NCBI GenBank assembly: GCA_964509075.1
Contig: CAZDWC010000007.1
Location: 1-64,000, forward strand
Origin: UBA7239 sp964509075
Lineage (GTDB): Bacteria > Pseudomonadota > Gammaproteobacteria > Pseudomonadales > UBA7239
Length of the DNA stretch: 64,000 nt
Direction of reading: 5' to 3'
This document shows positions 18,079 through 25,878 of the stretch, piece after piece. The number at the start of each line of letters is the position of its first letter. Within the stretch, counting starts at the first letter, position 1. The translations under genes were made by a program, and so were the position numbers. A model generated the notes under the pieces. That model saw only the letters and a program-made list of their open reading frames with translations, was not told the origin of the DNA and ran no database searches.

Positions 18079-19236
18079 TTAAATAAAGTTGCTGTCCTGG
18101 GTGAGCTTCATCTCGGGCCACTCGCCGAGAATGATGGTCTGGTAATTGCCCCAGCCAACGCTGTCGCCATCGGTGATTCTGATAATGCAGTCGCGGATCT
18201 GGTGGATCTCTTTGGCGGTTTCCAGTTGTGAGCAGTCGGCGATGTATTCGCCATCTACATGCAATTCGCCGCGCCAGCTGCCGTGGTGAAATCCCTTGTA
18301 GCCGAAATAAAGCCCGGTGCCGATGTGAAAGCCGGTGTCGCTGATTACTTCGACCTGTAGCGTGCGAATGTTGCCGTTCTGCTCGGTGAAGTGCAGCTGC
18401 CCGCCTTTGAGTCGACGGTTGCGAGTGTCATAGACGAGTTCCGGTGTCAGGGCTTTGAAAGCCACGCGCGTGCCATCGGCTTTTTCTTCGCCGCCGTGAA
18501 ACACCGGATCAAAGCCGGGAAAATTTACGTTGAGATAGAAATGGTGCAGCGAATACTGCGAGCCGTCCGGCTTCACGAAACGCATCGGGCTCCACAAAAA
18601 ATGCATGGGTAGTTGCGAGGAGTCTATGCCTGGCATCAGATCCAGCGGTTCATTGCCGACGCCGTAGCGCACGCCCCAGGAGTGGTCACGCGTCATGCAC
18701 CAGTCTTCGGGATTGACCTCGTGTTTCACGCCGTCGACTTTTACCCAGCCGCTGGCGGTGCCGACCTGGTGATAGCGGCAGAGATCGGTTTCCGTGCGAA
18801 AGCCGAAAGTCTGCCGACGAAATTCATGGTTCTCCAGAAACGGCGGCATTACCGAGCCGTCGAGCACGATGTCGAAGCTGATCGGCTGCGCATCATTTTC
18901 ATCAAGGCGGATGCGGATTTTTTTCAGCGGTTCAATCACGTCGTAATGAATGGGCCCGACGCTGATCAGATCCGGTGTGGGAAACAGCATGCGGCTGGCG
19001 CGCACTGTCCATTGCTCGACACCGCGCGAAACGCCGGCGTAGCCGTCCATCACGTTGCGGTTGAGGTATTTGCCCAGTCCCCAGCCGATCTGCAGCGAGC
19101 CGTCCTTGCGAAAGATCGAGCCGCAAACTTTTTCCGTCCAGCTGCGGTCGCTCTGTGATACGGCTGCGAATGTATCGGCAATCTGGTGGTTGAAACCTTC
19201 GTCGGAAGGGACAAGCATGGAATCGGTGCGTGACAT
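18079..19236 (-). CDS. Unrecognised 385-residue protein with DHSWG motif
   Basis: Soluble-looking protein with no signal peptide or membrane segment. It is rich in Trp, Gly and aromatic residues with alternating strands, suggesting two lipocalin-like beta-barrels. The stretch EDWCMTRDHSWGVRYG contains the DHSWG motif seen in AttH/hydroxyneurosporene-synthase-like proteins and in uncharacterised families of this length; SLHHFYLNVNFPG and HHGSWRGELHVDGE are further conserved-looking blocks. I cannot assign an enzyme activity. It lies 28 bases upstream of the HIT gene on the same strand and may share its transcript. Confidence 0.65.
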   Translation of the reverse strand: MSRTDSMLVPSDEGFNHQIADTFAAVSQSDRSWTEKVCGSIFRKDGSLQIGWGLGKYLNRNVMDGYAGVSRGVEQWTVRASRMLFPTPDLISVGPIHYDVIEPLKKIRIRLDENDAQPISFDIVLDGSVMPPFLENHEFRRQTFGFRTETDLCRYHQVGTASGWVKVDGVKHEVNPEDWCMTRDHSWGVRYGVGNEPLDLMPGIDSSQLPMHFLWSPMRFVKPDGSQYSLHHFYLNVNFPGFDPVFHGGEEKADGTRVAFKALTPELVYDTRNRRLKGGQLHFTEQNGNIRTLQVEVISDTGFHIGTGLYFGYKGFHHGSWRGELHVDGEYIADCSQLETAKEIHQIRDCIIRITDGDSVGWGNYQTIILGEWPEMKLTQDSNFI

Positions 19237-19406
19237 GGCAGGCTGCGCGTGGCTGTCGGGAGGGCGCAGTGTAGCGCAGGCACTGGGTTACAGAAATGAT
19301 GCGGGATGGCATTGGTGTGCATGTCGGGCTCCTGCGCTTGCGCAAGATTTTTGGGTAGGGCTTCTGGTACATTGTGATCCAATCAATACTGACAATAAGC
19401 TTCACA

Positions 19407-20009
19407 ATGACAACGGTACCGACGCCTCCCCTGTTGATTGATAACGAGCAGTTGCGCGAGATCATGCGCCAGCGTGAGGAATGGGCGCCTGAACGCTTTG
19501 TGGCGGCGCTTGTTCCGGCGCTACTGAAGCCGGAGCAGCGTGCGGCGCTGGCGGCCATTGCGTCGCAGCCCATGGCCGCGCAGCGTCAGTGGCCCGGGGT
19601 GTTGCGTCAGCTGCACTGGGAGCTGTGTTCCAGTACCAACCTGCGCCCCATCGCCCGCATCATGAACAAGATGGCCTTGTTGCCGGATCCGGCCTTGGTG
19701 CAGGGCGGATTCTGTCGCGGGAGCGACACGCTGGCTGCGCAGGTGTTGCCGCAACATCCGCACACCCAATTGCATACCTTGCTGCGGCTGGACATCGTGT
19801 TGAGCGGCGCCAGCGCGGTGGCCGTGAATGGCACTGCACTGGGCAATCTGCAGGCCGGTGACGCATTGCTGTCAGAGGTATGGGATCAGCGCGCCTTTGC
19901 CGATGCCGATTCATTGTTGTTGTGGTCGAGTTTCTATTACTCGCCGGATACCTGCTGTTGCCGTGCGCGTGGCCCTTTGTGTCCTGAGCCTGCGAGACCT
20001 GTGCGGTGA
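19407..20009 (+). CDS. Unrecognised protein, possible cupin-like barrel with C-terminal Cys cluster
   Basis: A 200-residue protein. The N-terminal half is helical (EQLREIMRQREEWAPERF). Residues ~110-170 alternate strands with QLHTLLRLDIVLSG and LGNLQAGDALLSEVWD, which may be a small beta-barrel. The C-terminus has six Cys-type positions in SPDTCCCRARGPLCPE, a possible metal or disulfide site. ATG at 19407; a GTG at 19374 would add 11 hydrophobic residues. The stop overlaps the following Sel1 gene by four bases, so they form an operon. Confidence 0.6.
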   Translation: MTTVPTPPLLIDNEQLREIMRQREEWAPERFVAALVPALLKPEQRAALAAIASQPMAAQRQWPGVLRQLHWELCSSTNLRPIARIMNKMALLPDPALVQGGFCRGSDTLAAQVLPQHPHTQLHTLLRLDIVLSGASAVAVNGTALGNLQAGDALLSEVWDQRAFADADSLLLWSSFYYSPDTCCCRARGPLCPEPARPVR

Positions 20010-20254
20010 GTGAGTTGTTGGATGCCGGGCTGCGTGCCTTTGCCCGTGCCGAATTTACACAGGCTGCAGAGTTGTTACAGCCTTGTGCGGAGGCTGGCGA
20101 AGTGCGTGCGCAATTGCTGATGGCGCGTTTGTATTACGCGGGCAACGGTGTGCCACAGGACATGGAAAAATATGTTTACTGGCTGCAGCGCGCGGCAGAC
20201 AGTGGCGACAAGGCGGCGCGCGCCAAACTCAAACGTATCAGCAATAAAAGCTGA
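20006..20254 (+). CDS. Sel1-repeat protein
   Basis: An 82-residue alpha-solenoid protein with two Sel1-like units: AGEVRAQLLMARLYYAGNGVPQDMEKYVYWLQRAADSG is typical. Sel1 proteins act as protein-interaction adaptors. It begins at a GTG overlapping the stop of the upstream gene (GTGA) and converges on the glycosyltransferase gene. Partner unknown; the upstream 200-residue protein is the natural candidate. Confidence 0.75.
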   Translation: MSELLDAGLRAFARAEFTQAAELLQPCAEAGEVRAQLLMARLYYAGNGVPQDMEKYVYWLQRAADSGDKAARAKLKRISNKS

Positions 20255-20266
20255 GTGTTTCCCGGC

Positions 20267-21301
20267 TCACTGCATCTTGGGTGGTTCGTAACCATCCTGC
20301 AGACAGCTGACGGCATTTTCGGTAAAGCGTGAAAATGCCGCATCATCATCCCAGAACGTTTTCTTGACTGTCGTCAGGCGCGTGAAGCGTTGTGTGGCCA
20401 TCTCCGATGCCTTTTCAAGAAACGGTTGCGCCCAGTGCGTGACTGCGCCCAGCAGCATGGGTTCGCGCGTCAGTGCCTTGAAAGGGCCGCCCCAGATGGA
20501 TTCCAGTTTGGTATCAAACGTTTTCAGCATGGCCTTGCGTGCGTCGTCATTTTCAAATTCCTGTGTGGTGATGCCGCCATGGAATTGATGAAATGAACCT
20601 TCTCCGGGCAGCACATACAGCAGCGTTTCCGGCAGCATGCCAAGACTGCGATAGATGTGCAGGTTGATGGAGCCGCCGCCGGCCTGGTCAAAGCGTTCAT
20701 CGGCACAACCGATGCGGCGAAAATTGTAGGCGGAGCAGAACAGTGCGCTGCATTCCTGCATGGGTTGCAAATAACCGCGCTGGTTGCTGGAACTCCAGCA
20801 CGCCCATTTGAACAGGCGATAGCCGTTTTCCTGCCATTGCATCTCGGTCAGCTTTTCAATTTCCAGCTGCTCGCTGTGGCCGGTCTGCAAATGAAATTTC
20901 TGGTCGCGTTCGCCGAGGTGGTAGCCCGGCACCATCACCAGTGCGTGTTCGGAAATTTTTGCAGCCAGCAGCGCGTATTCGATGACGCGCGGTGTCACCA
21001 TGCGCGCGCCGTCGATGATCAGGCCGATCTGTCCGCCGCGACACTGCGCGAATGCAAAGTTGACAGCCGGCACGGGAGAAACGCCGGTTTCGTCACGCAG
21101 GAAATAACGGAACTGCGGGCCGAGTGCAGTAACGGCACTGGCCTCCAGGTTGTTGGCGGAGCGGTTTTCCACCACGATGACTTCGTAATCATCGGGCGTG
21201 ACATTTTTCTGGTAGGGCACGCCCAGGCTGAGCAGTGTGTTCATGGCCTGGCGCGGCATGTTGTAGACGATCACAATGATCGAGAGTTTGGGAGTGCTCA
21301 T
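20267..21301 (-). CDS. Family-2 glycosyltransferase, copy A
   Basis: A 344-residue GT-A-fold glycosyltransferase. The N-terminus LSIIVIVYNMPRQAMNTLLSL and YEVIVVENRS are typical nucleotide-sugar-binding elements. The metal-binding position reads LIIDGARMVTP: D-G-A replaces the usual D-x-D. A conserved PGEGSFHQFHGGITT block follows at residues ~235-250. It is about the same size as copy B, and the two share the blocks around the DGARMV and FHQFHGG motifs, so they are sister genes. It lies 15 bases downstream of copy B, third in an operon with the sulfotransferase. A role in glycan assembly is inferred. Confidence 0.82.
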   Translation of the reverse strand: MSTPKLSIIVIVYNMPRQAMNTLLSLGVPYQKNVTPDDYEVIVVENRSANNLEASAVTALGPQFRYFLRDETGVSPVPAVNFAFAQCRGGQIGLIIDGARMVTPRVIEYALLAAKISEHALVMVPGYHLGERDQKFHLQTGHSEQLEIEKLTEMQWQENGYRLFKWACWSSSNQRGYLQPMQECSALFCSAYNFRRIGCADERFDQAGGGSINLHIYRSLGMLPETLLYVLPGEGSFHQFHGGITTQEFENDDARKAMLKTFDTKLESIWGGPFKALTREPMLLGAVTHWAQPFLEKASEMATQRFTRLTTVKKTFWDDDAAFSRFTENAVSCLQDGYEPPKMQ

Positions 21302-21316
21302 GTGTTGTGGCTCGTC

Positions 21317-22435
21317 TTATTTCCAGTCCTTGGGTATTTCCTTGCGGTTTTTCATGATCACACTGGAAGAGTGGCGTGCAAATTTCATCGCGCAATCCGG
21401 CATCGCGCCAAGAAAGATCGAGCGCTTCAGTGGTGGGCGATAAGGGCCGCCACGCAGTTGCGCGTACTGGTTGAAGTGGCTTTGCATGATGTCGAGCCGC
21501 TCCTTGCCCTTGGTGCCGGTAGTGATGCCGCCGTGAAACTGGTGAAAAGAGCCTTCGCCGATCAGTGTTACCAGCACGGTTTCCGGTAATTCCACGGCGC
21601 GCTTGTGCAGATCCAGGTTGCACTGGCCGCCGCCGGTTTCGGTGAAGCCGGGGTCGTAGCCGCCGAGCTTGTCCCAGATATGCCGGGGCATGGCCAGCAC
21701 ATTGCTTTCACCCAGTGGTTTGAAATAGCCGCTCTGGCTGGTGCCGGACAGGCAGGCCACTTCAAAGAGGCGATAACCGTCCTGGGGCCATTTGATCTTG
21801 TCGAGCATCTCCTGCTCATACGTCTCGTCATAGCCCTCAAGCATCGCTTCCTGCTGTACCTTGTCTCCCAGGTGGTAGCCGGGAACGGCGACAATGACAT
21901 TGGGGTTCAGGCGTTCGGCAGCGAGAATATAGTTGACGATGCCGGGCGACACCATGCGAGCGCCGTCGATCATCACGCCGATCATGCGGCCCAGCGCCTG
22001 TGTGGCGCCGAAGTTCATCGCCGGCACTGGCGAGGTGCCGGTTTCCGGATAGGCGATGTAGCGGAAGTTCTTGCCCCAGCGTTCGGCATCCTTGCGGCCG
22101 AGCATTTTCGAAGAGGGATTTTCCACCACGATGATTTCGTAGTCGTCTTCACTGACATCGCGCTGGTAGGCGGTGCTCAACGAGAACAGGGTTTTTTTCG
22201 CCTGCTCCGGCATCTTGTACACCATCACCACAATCGACAGCCGGGGTTTGTCGCTCTGCAGGTAATCCACCGGTGCCGCCGGAATGGAAGGCATGGTCGG
22301 TTCGAACCACATGACCGATGTTGGCGCATTGGGAATGTTTTTCGGGGTTGGCGCTTTTTCGATATCTTCCGGAAGGACGGATTCGTCAGCGGAAGTGTGG
22401 CCCGGGCTGTGTGTATCCTTGGGATGTCTGGTCAT
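21317..22435 (-). CDS. Family-2 glycosyltransferase, copy B
   Basis: A 372-residue sister of copy A with a ~60-residue N-terminal extension rich in Pro, Ser and acidic residues. RLSIVVMVYKMPEQAKKTLF begins the GT-A domain, YEIIVVENPS follows, and the metal site again reads MIDGARMVSP. IGEGSFHQFHGGITTG is shared with copy A. It begins 13 bases after the sulfotransferase stop. Sugar donor and acceptor are unknown. The two sisters may add successive residues to the same glycan. Confidence 0.82.
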   Translation of the reverse strand: MTRHPKDTHSPGHTSADESVLPEDIEKAPTPKNIPNAPTSVMWFEPTMPSIPAAPVDYLQSDKPRLSIVVMVYKMPEQAKKTLFSLSTAYQRDVSEDDYEIIVVENPSSKMLGRKDAERWGKNFRYIAYPETGTSPVPAMNFGATQALGRMIGVMIDGARMVSPGIVNYILAAERLNPNVIVAVPGYHLGDKVQQEAMLEGYDETYEQEMLDKIKWPQDGYRLFEVACLSGTSQSGYFKPLGESNVLAMPRHIWDKLGGYDPGFTETGGGQCNLDLHKRAVELPETVLVTLIGEGSFHQFHGGITTGTKGKERLDIMQSHFNQYAQLRGGPYRPPLKRSIFLGAMPDCAMKFARHSSSVIMKNRKEIPKDWK

Positions 22436-22448
22436 GTGAAATCCGCAT

Positions 22449-23195
22449 TCAGTGTGGCGAGGAAATGCTTTCCAGTTGTTGGTAGAGGCTGCGTATGTGC
22501 TCGGGAAGCGCTGCGGTGCTGTCCGCCGTCTGCTTGTGCAGTTCCCTGGTGTAAAAGCGTTCTTCGGGTGGAATGGGGGCGAGTCCGAGTTGCTGGTGTA
22601 ATTCGTCAAGCCGGTGGTGGAACTTTTCTTCGCTCCAGTCAAAGCAGACAATCGGAAACGCCTGGCGCCGGTATTGCTTCAACAGCTCGCGATTGTAGTT
22701 GTACCACATCTGCAGGCCCTCCTCGATGGTGACCGGCAGCGCAGGCCGACTGGCAAGTGATTGCGCCACAGCCATCGGGTGGCGGTAGATGCCGATGAAT
22801 TCCATATCGGGCACCAGCTTGCGCCAGCCCTTGAGAACCATCAGGGAGCGCGGATCCTTGAAACCCCACAGCGGCTGATCGGCGTATTCGGCGAGAATGG
22901 CGCGCGCGCGTTCGTAATGCTGTGCCTGCCATTTCGGCGCAGGATGGCGCCACAGTGTCTTCCAGCTGGCCGGGCGCAGTGATTGCTTCCAGGTCAGGCC
23001 GTTGGCCTTGAGAATGGCCTCATGCAGGTTGACGACATCCTGGTTTTCGCGGTTGCCCTTGCGGTTGTAGTCGTTCCAGGTGTGATGTCTGCCGAGAAAC
23101 AGCCCTCCCTGTTGCAGTGAGCCGGTGAGGCAACTGGTGCCGGATCGGTGCATGCCAAGTACGCAGAGGATGCGGTCGGGTCGGGCTGGGGTCAT
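22449..23195 (-). CDS. Sulfotransferase
   Basis: A 248-residue PAPS-dependent sulfotransferase. The 5'-phosphosulfate loop ILCVLGMHRSGTSCLTGSL is at residues ~8-26, and GFKDPRSLMVL is a typical 3'-phosphate-binding segment. It transfers sulfate from PAPS, probably to a carbohydrate or lipid-linked glycan, since it heads an operon with two glycosyltransferases. ATG at 23195, 117 bases from the divergent third glycosyltransferase. No PAPS synthesis genes are in the window. Confidence 0.85.
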   Translation of the reverse strand: MTPARPDRILCVLGMHRSGTSCLTGSLQQGGLFLGRHHTWNDYNRKGNRENQDVVNLHEAILKANGLTWKQSLRPASWKTLWRHPAPKWQAQHYERARAILAEYADQPLWGFKDPRSLMVLKGWRKLVPDMEFIGIYRHPMAVAQSLASRPALPVTIEEGLQMWYNYNRELLKQYRRQAFPIVCFDWSEEKFHHRLDELHQQLGLAPIPPEERFYTRELHKQTADSTAALPEHIRSLYQQLESISSPH

Positions 23196-23312
23196 GTTTG
23201 TGCTGGCTGTTGTTATGACTGCAGCCAGCATCATAAACAGGGCGGAGACATAATGCATCCGCCTGCAGGCGGTGTTTGCCGGTTGCTGGCAGGAATGCTC
23301 TACAATCCCGCC

Positions 23313-24158
23313 ATGCCTGACCACAATAATCATGCCGCACCTGTCTACCTGTCGATTTCTGTCGTGCTTTACCGCAATGACAGTGAGCAGCTGCTGCGTT
23401 TTCGCCAGGCACTGGTGGACAGTGTGGCCGAGCTGCGCAATGCGCGCCCGGTTGGCAAGGTCAGTCTGGCGGTGGTGGACAATGCGGCCAGCGAAGAGGG
23501 CGATCGCCATTCGCGCCTGTTCACGGCGCTGCCGGGTTTCGATGCCATCCGTTTTGTGCAGGCGGAGGAGAACCTGGGGTATGGCCGCGCGCACAACCGC
23601 TGCTTCCAGCAGGGTTGTGATTTTCACCTGATCCTCAATCCGGATGTGTATCTGGCGCACGATGCACTACGGGTCGGCGTCGATTATTTATTGTCGCACC
23701 CGCAGACCGGCGTGGTGACGCCCTACGGTGAAAATGACGCCGGGCAGCCGCTGTTTCTCAGCAAGCGTTATCCGTCGGTGCTGGATTTTCTGCTGCGTGG
23801 TTTTGCGCCTCAGGGACTGCGCAGGCTTTTTTCGCAGCGCCTGTCGCACTATGAGATGCACAGGGAATATTTGTCGGGAGAGGCCTGTGACGAAGTTGAA
23901 ATCGCCAGCGGTTGCTGCATGCTGGTTCGCACGGAGCTGCTGCAACGCTTGTGTGGATTTCGTGAGGATTATTTTCTCTACTTCGAGGATTTCGATCTGT
24001 CTGTTCGGGCAAGGCAGTACGCGCGGATCAGCTATGTGCCACAGATGAAAATTGTTCACGATGGCGGCCATGCAGCGCGCAAGGGCTGGTGGCACATTCG
24101 CCAGTTTGCAATTTCCGGCTGGCGATTTTTTTGTACGCACGGCTGGCGCTCGTTTTAG
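23313..24158 (+). CDS. Family-2 glycosyltransferase, copy C (rhamnosyltransferase-like)
   Basis: A 281-residue GT2 enzyme distinct from copies A and B. SISVVLYRND opens the domain, LAVVDNAA follows, FVQAEENLGYGRAHNR is the classical GT2 substrate-loop pattern, and HLILNPDVYL supplies the D-x-x metal region. EVEIASGCCMLVRTELLQ then EDYFLYFEDFDLSVRAR give the usual ED-D catalytic region. It resembles rhamnosyltransferases. A TACAAT hexamer ends six bases before the ATG at 23313, hinting at a very short or absent leader. Convergent with the membrane protein gene. Confidence 0.85.
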   Translation: MPDHNNHAAPVYLSISVVLYRNDSEQLLRFRQALVDSVAELRNARPVGKVSLAVVDNAASEEGDRHSRLFTALPGFDAIRFVQAEENLGYGRAHNRCFQQGCDFHLILNPDVYLAHDALRVGVDYLLSHPQTGVVTPYGENDAGQPLFLSKRYPSVLDFLLRGFAPQGLRRLFSQRLSHYEMHREYLSGEACDEVEIASGCCMLVRTELLQRLCGFREDYFLYFEDFDLSVRARQYARISYVPQMKIVHDGGHAARKGWWHIRQFAISGWRFFCTHGWRSF

Positions 24159-24164
24159 CCGCCG

Positions 24165-25721
24165 TCAAGGTTTGTCGGTGATTTTGACAACAAGTCCCGG
24201 ATTTTTGGGTGGGCCAAACTGGAAGACAGGTTCGCAAGTGTGCAATGCGTTATCTTCGCAAAACGCACGCAGAGAACCTCGGTTGTCGACCAGATAATCA
24301 ATGCCGCGCTCGTGTATGTACTGCGGTAAGCGGCGCTGCCAGTGTGCTTGCAGCGAACGTATGTCCATGACGCCATCAAGATTGATGACCTTGCGTTGGG
24401 CGAGGTAGCTCAATGCGCCGGAATTCATCGAGCCGATGACGGCATCGGCAGGAAGATTGGCGTTGATCCAGTCGCTCACAATAATGTGAGTGGATAATCG
24501 CTCAGTAGTGCCCGGCAGTTTGGTGGGTGAGTGCAACCACAGCACGCTGCCCAGCCATGCCGCCATGATACCGGCGGCAAAGACTGGTATGCGTGTGCCC
24601 GTCTGTTGGGACAATAGGGTCAGGGCGCCCAGATAACCGAGACACAAAGCCAGTGCCGCAGCGATGCAATACCACGGCCTCACAAAATTGCGGAAACCGG
24701 CGTGATAGCAGTAAACAAGGAATACCGCGAGGCTGAACCAGGCAACGGCACGCAACATGCGATTGTCTTGCCGTGGGCGCAGCAGGAATGCCAGCGATGC
24801 GCACCAGAATGCCAGCATCACGGCAGCCACTTCGGAAAAATGGCCACCCGGATAGAAAAATAGTTTCGCCATATCCCGCGAAAAATGAAAAAGCCGTAGT
24901 GGCGACTGCACAAGTGCATAGAGCATGAATTGCCAGTTGGCGTCACCATCTTTCAGGAAAATGCTGTCGACCTTGCCGCTGGTTTGCACAATGCTGCCGA
25001 AATTGATCTGGCTCCATATCAACCATGGGCTGGCCACAAGCAGGGTGGCTGCGCCAGCTGCGCACAGTGCTGCGAATCTTTTCTGGCGCAATGTGCCTGG
25101 CAGCAGTGCGCCAAACAACACGACGAGAGCAATGGCATTGTCGGTTCTGGCGAGAAACGCCAGAGCGGAAATCAGGCCAAAGTAAAAATAATGCAGCAAG
25201 CGGGAAGAAGGTGTCGCATACAGTAAAAGAAAAGCATGAAGCAGTAGCAGCAGTACCAGCGTGTTGAGCGCTGTTTCAAGGCCGCACGACTGGAAGTCCA
25301 GCATCGTTGAGTGCAGCCCCAGGATGGCGGCTCCTGCAAAGCTGATCCACCATCCTGCACCGAGACGTGTCAGTAACAGATAAAGGGCGATGGCACTCAG
25401 GATCTGGATGATCTCCATAATCCACAATACGCGGGTGACAAATTCCAGTCCGTTGTTGCCGTCGGTGTGGAAGGGAGTTATTACCAGCATCCACAGGGGA
25501 TGAAAACCGTTGCTGAGGCCTTCGCCATCGTAAGTGATGCGCTGCGTGGCCATGAAATTGGCGGCGACCTTGAAATCGTAAAAAGCGTCATCGACAAGGA
25601 AACTCTGCAACAGCGAGTTGAAATCCAGTTGCAGGATGCTGATGCGCGCGACTGCTGCTGCCGCAATCAGGAGGAGCAGGCTGAAAATATGGCGCTGGCG
25701 GAGCAGGTATTGTAGCGGCAT
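24165..25721 (-). CDS. Multi-pass membrane glycosyltransferase-like protein (GT-C type)
   Basis: About 518 residues with roughly 10-12 hydrophobic helices in the N-terminal ~430 residues, then a soluble periplasmic tail. The first external loop carries LVDDAFYDF, an acidic pair like the catalytic D-x-D/DD of polyprenyl-phosphate-sugar-dependent GT-C enzymes. The tail includes LPADAVIGSMNSGALSYLA, typical of mannosyltransferase-like relatives. It likely adds a sugar to a surface glycan on the outer face. The start is unsure: ATG at 25721 or 25748, neither with a clear ribosome site. Confidence 0.72.
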   Translation of the reverse strand: MPLQYLLRQRHIFSLLLLIAAAAVARISILQLDFNSLLQSFLVDDAFYDFKVAANFMATQRITYDGEGLSNGFHPLWMLVITPFHTDGNNGLEFVTRVLWIMEIIQILSAIALYLLLTRLGAGWWISFAGAAILGLHSTMLDFQSCGLETALNTLVLLLLLHAFLLLYATPSSRLLHYFYFGLISALAFLARTDNAIALVVLFGALLPGTLRQKRFAALCAAGAATLLVASPWLIWSQINFGSIVQTSGKVDSIFLKDGDANWQFMLYALVQSPLRLFHFSRDMAKLFFYPGGHFSEVAAVMLAFWCASLAFLLRPRQDNRMLRAVAWFSLAVFLVYCYHAGFRNFVRPWYCIAAALALCLGYLGALTLLSQQTGTRIPVFAAGIMAAWLGSVLWLHSPTKLPGTTERLSTHIIVSDWINANLPADAVIGSMNSGALSYLAQRKVINLDGVMDIRSLQAHWQRRLPQYIHERGIDYLVDNRGSLRAFCEDNALHTCEPVFQFGPPKNPGLVVKITDKP

Positions 25722-25878
25722 GGGGGTCACGCGAGGGGTGCCCTGCATGGTAAGACATGTCTGAAGGTGCGGCAATATCACTGACTTTATGTATAAGGCC
25801 ACAAGGATTATGGTGTCGAGTGAATGCGGTTATCTGCTTACAATGCAGACGGATACATATAAGGTCTGTCTGATTGCC

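Noticed and set aside
23260..23273. 14-bp palindrome CCGCCTGCAGGCGG in the sulfotransferase/GT gap
   Set aside because: Short, GC-rich and without relation to a known operator; expected by chance in such sequence.
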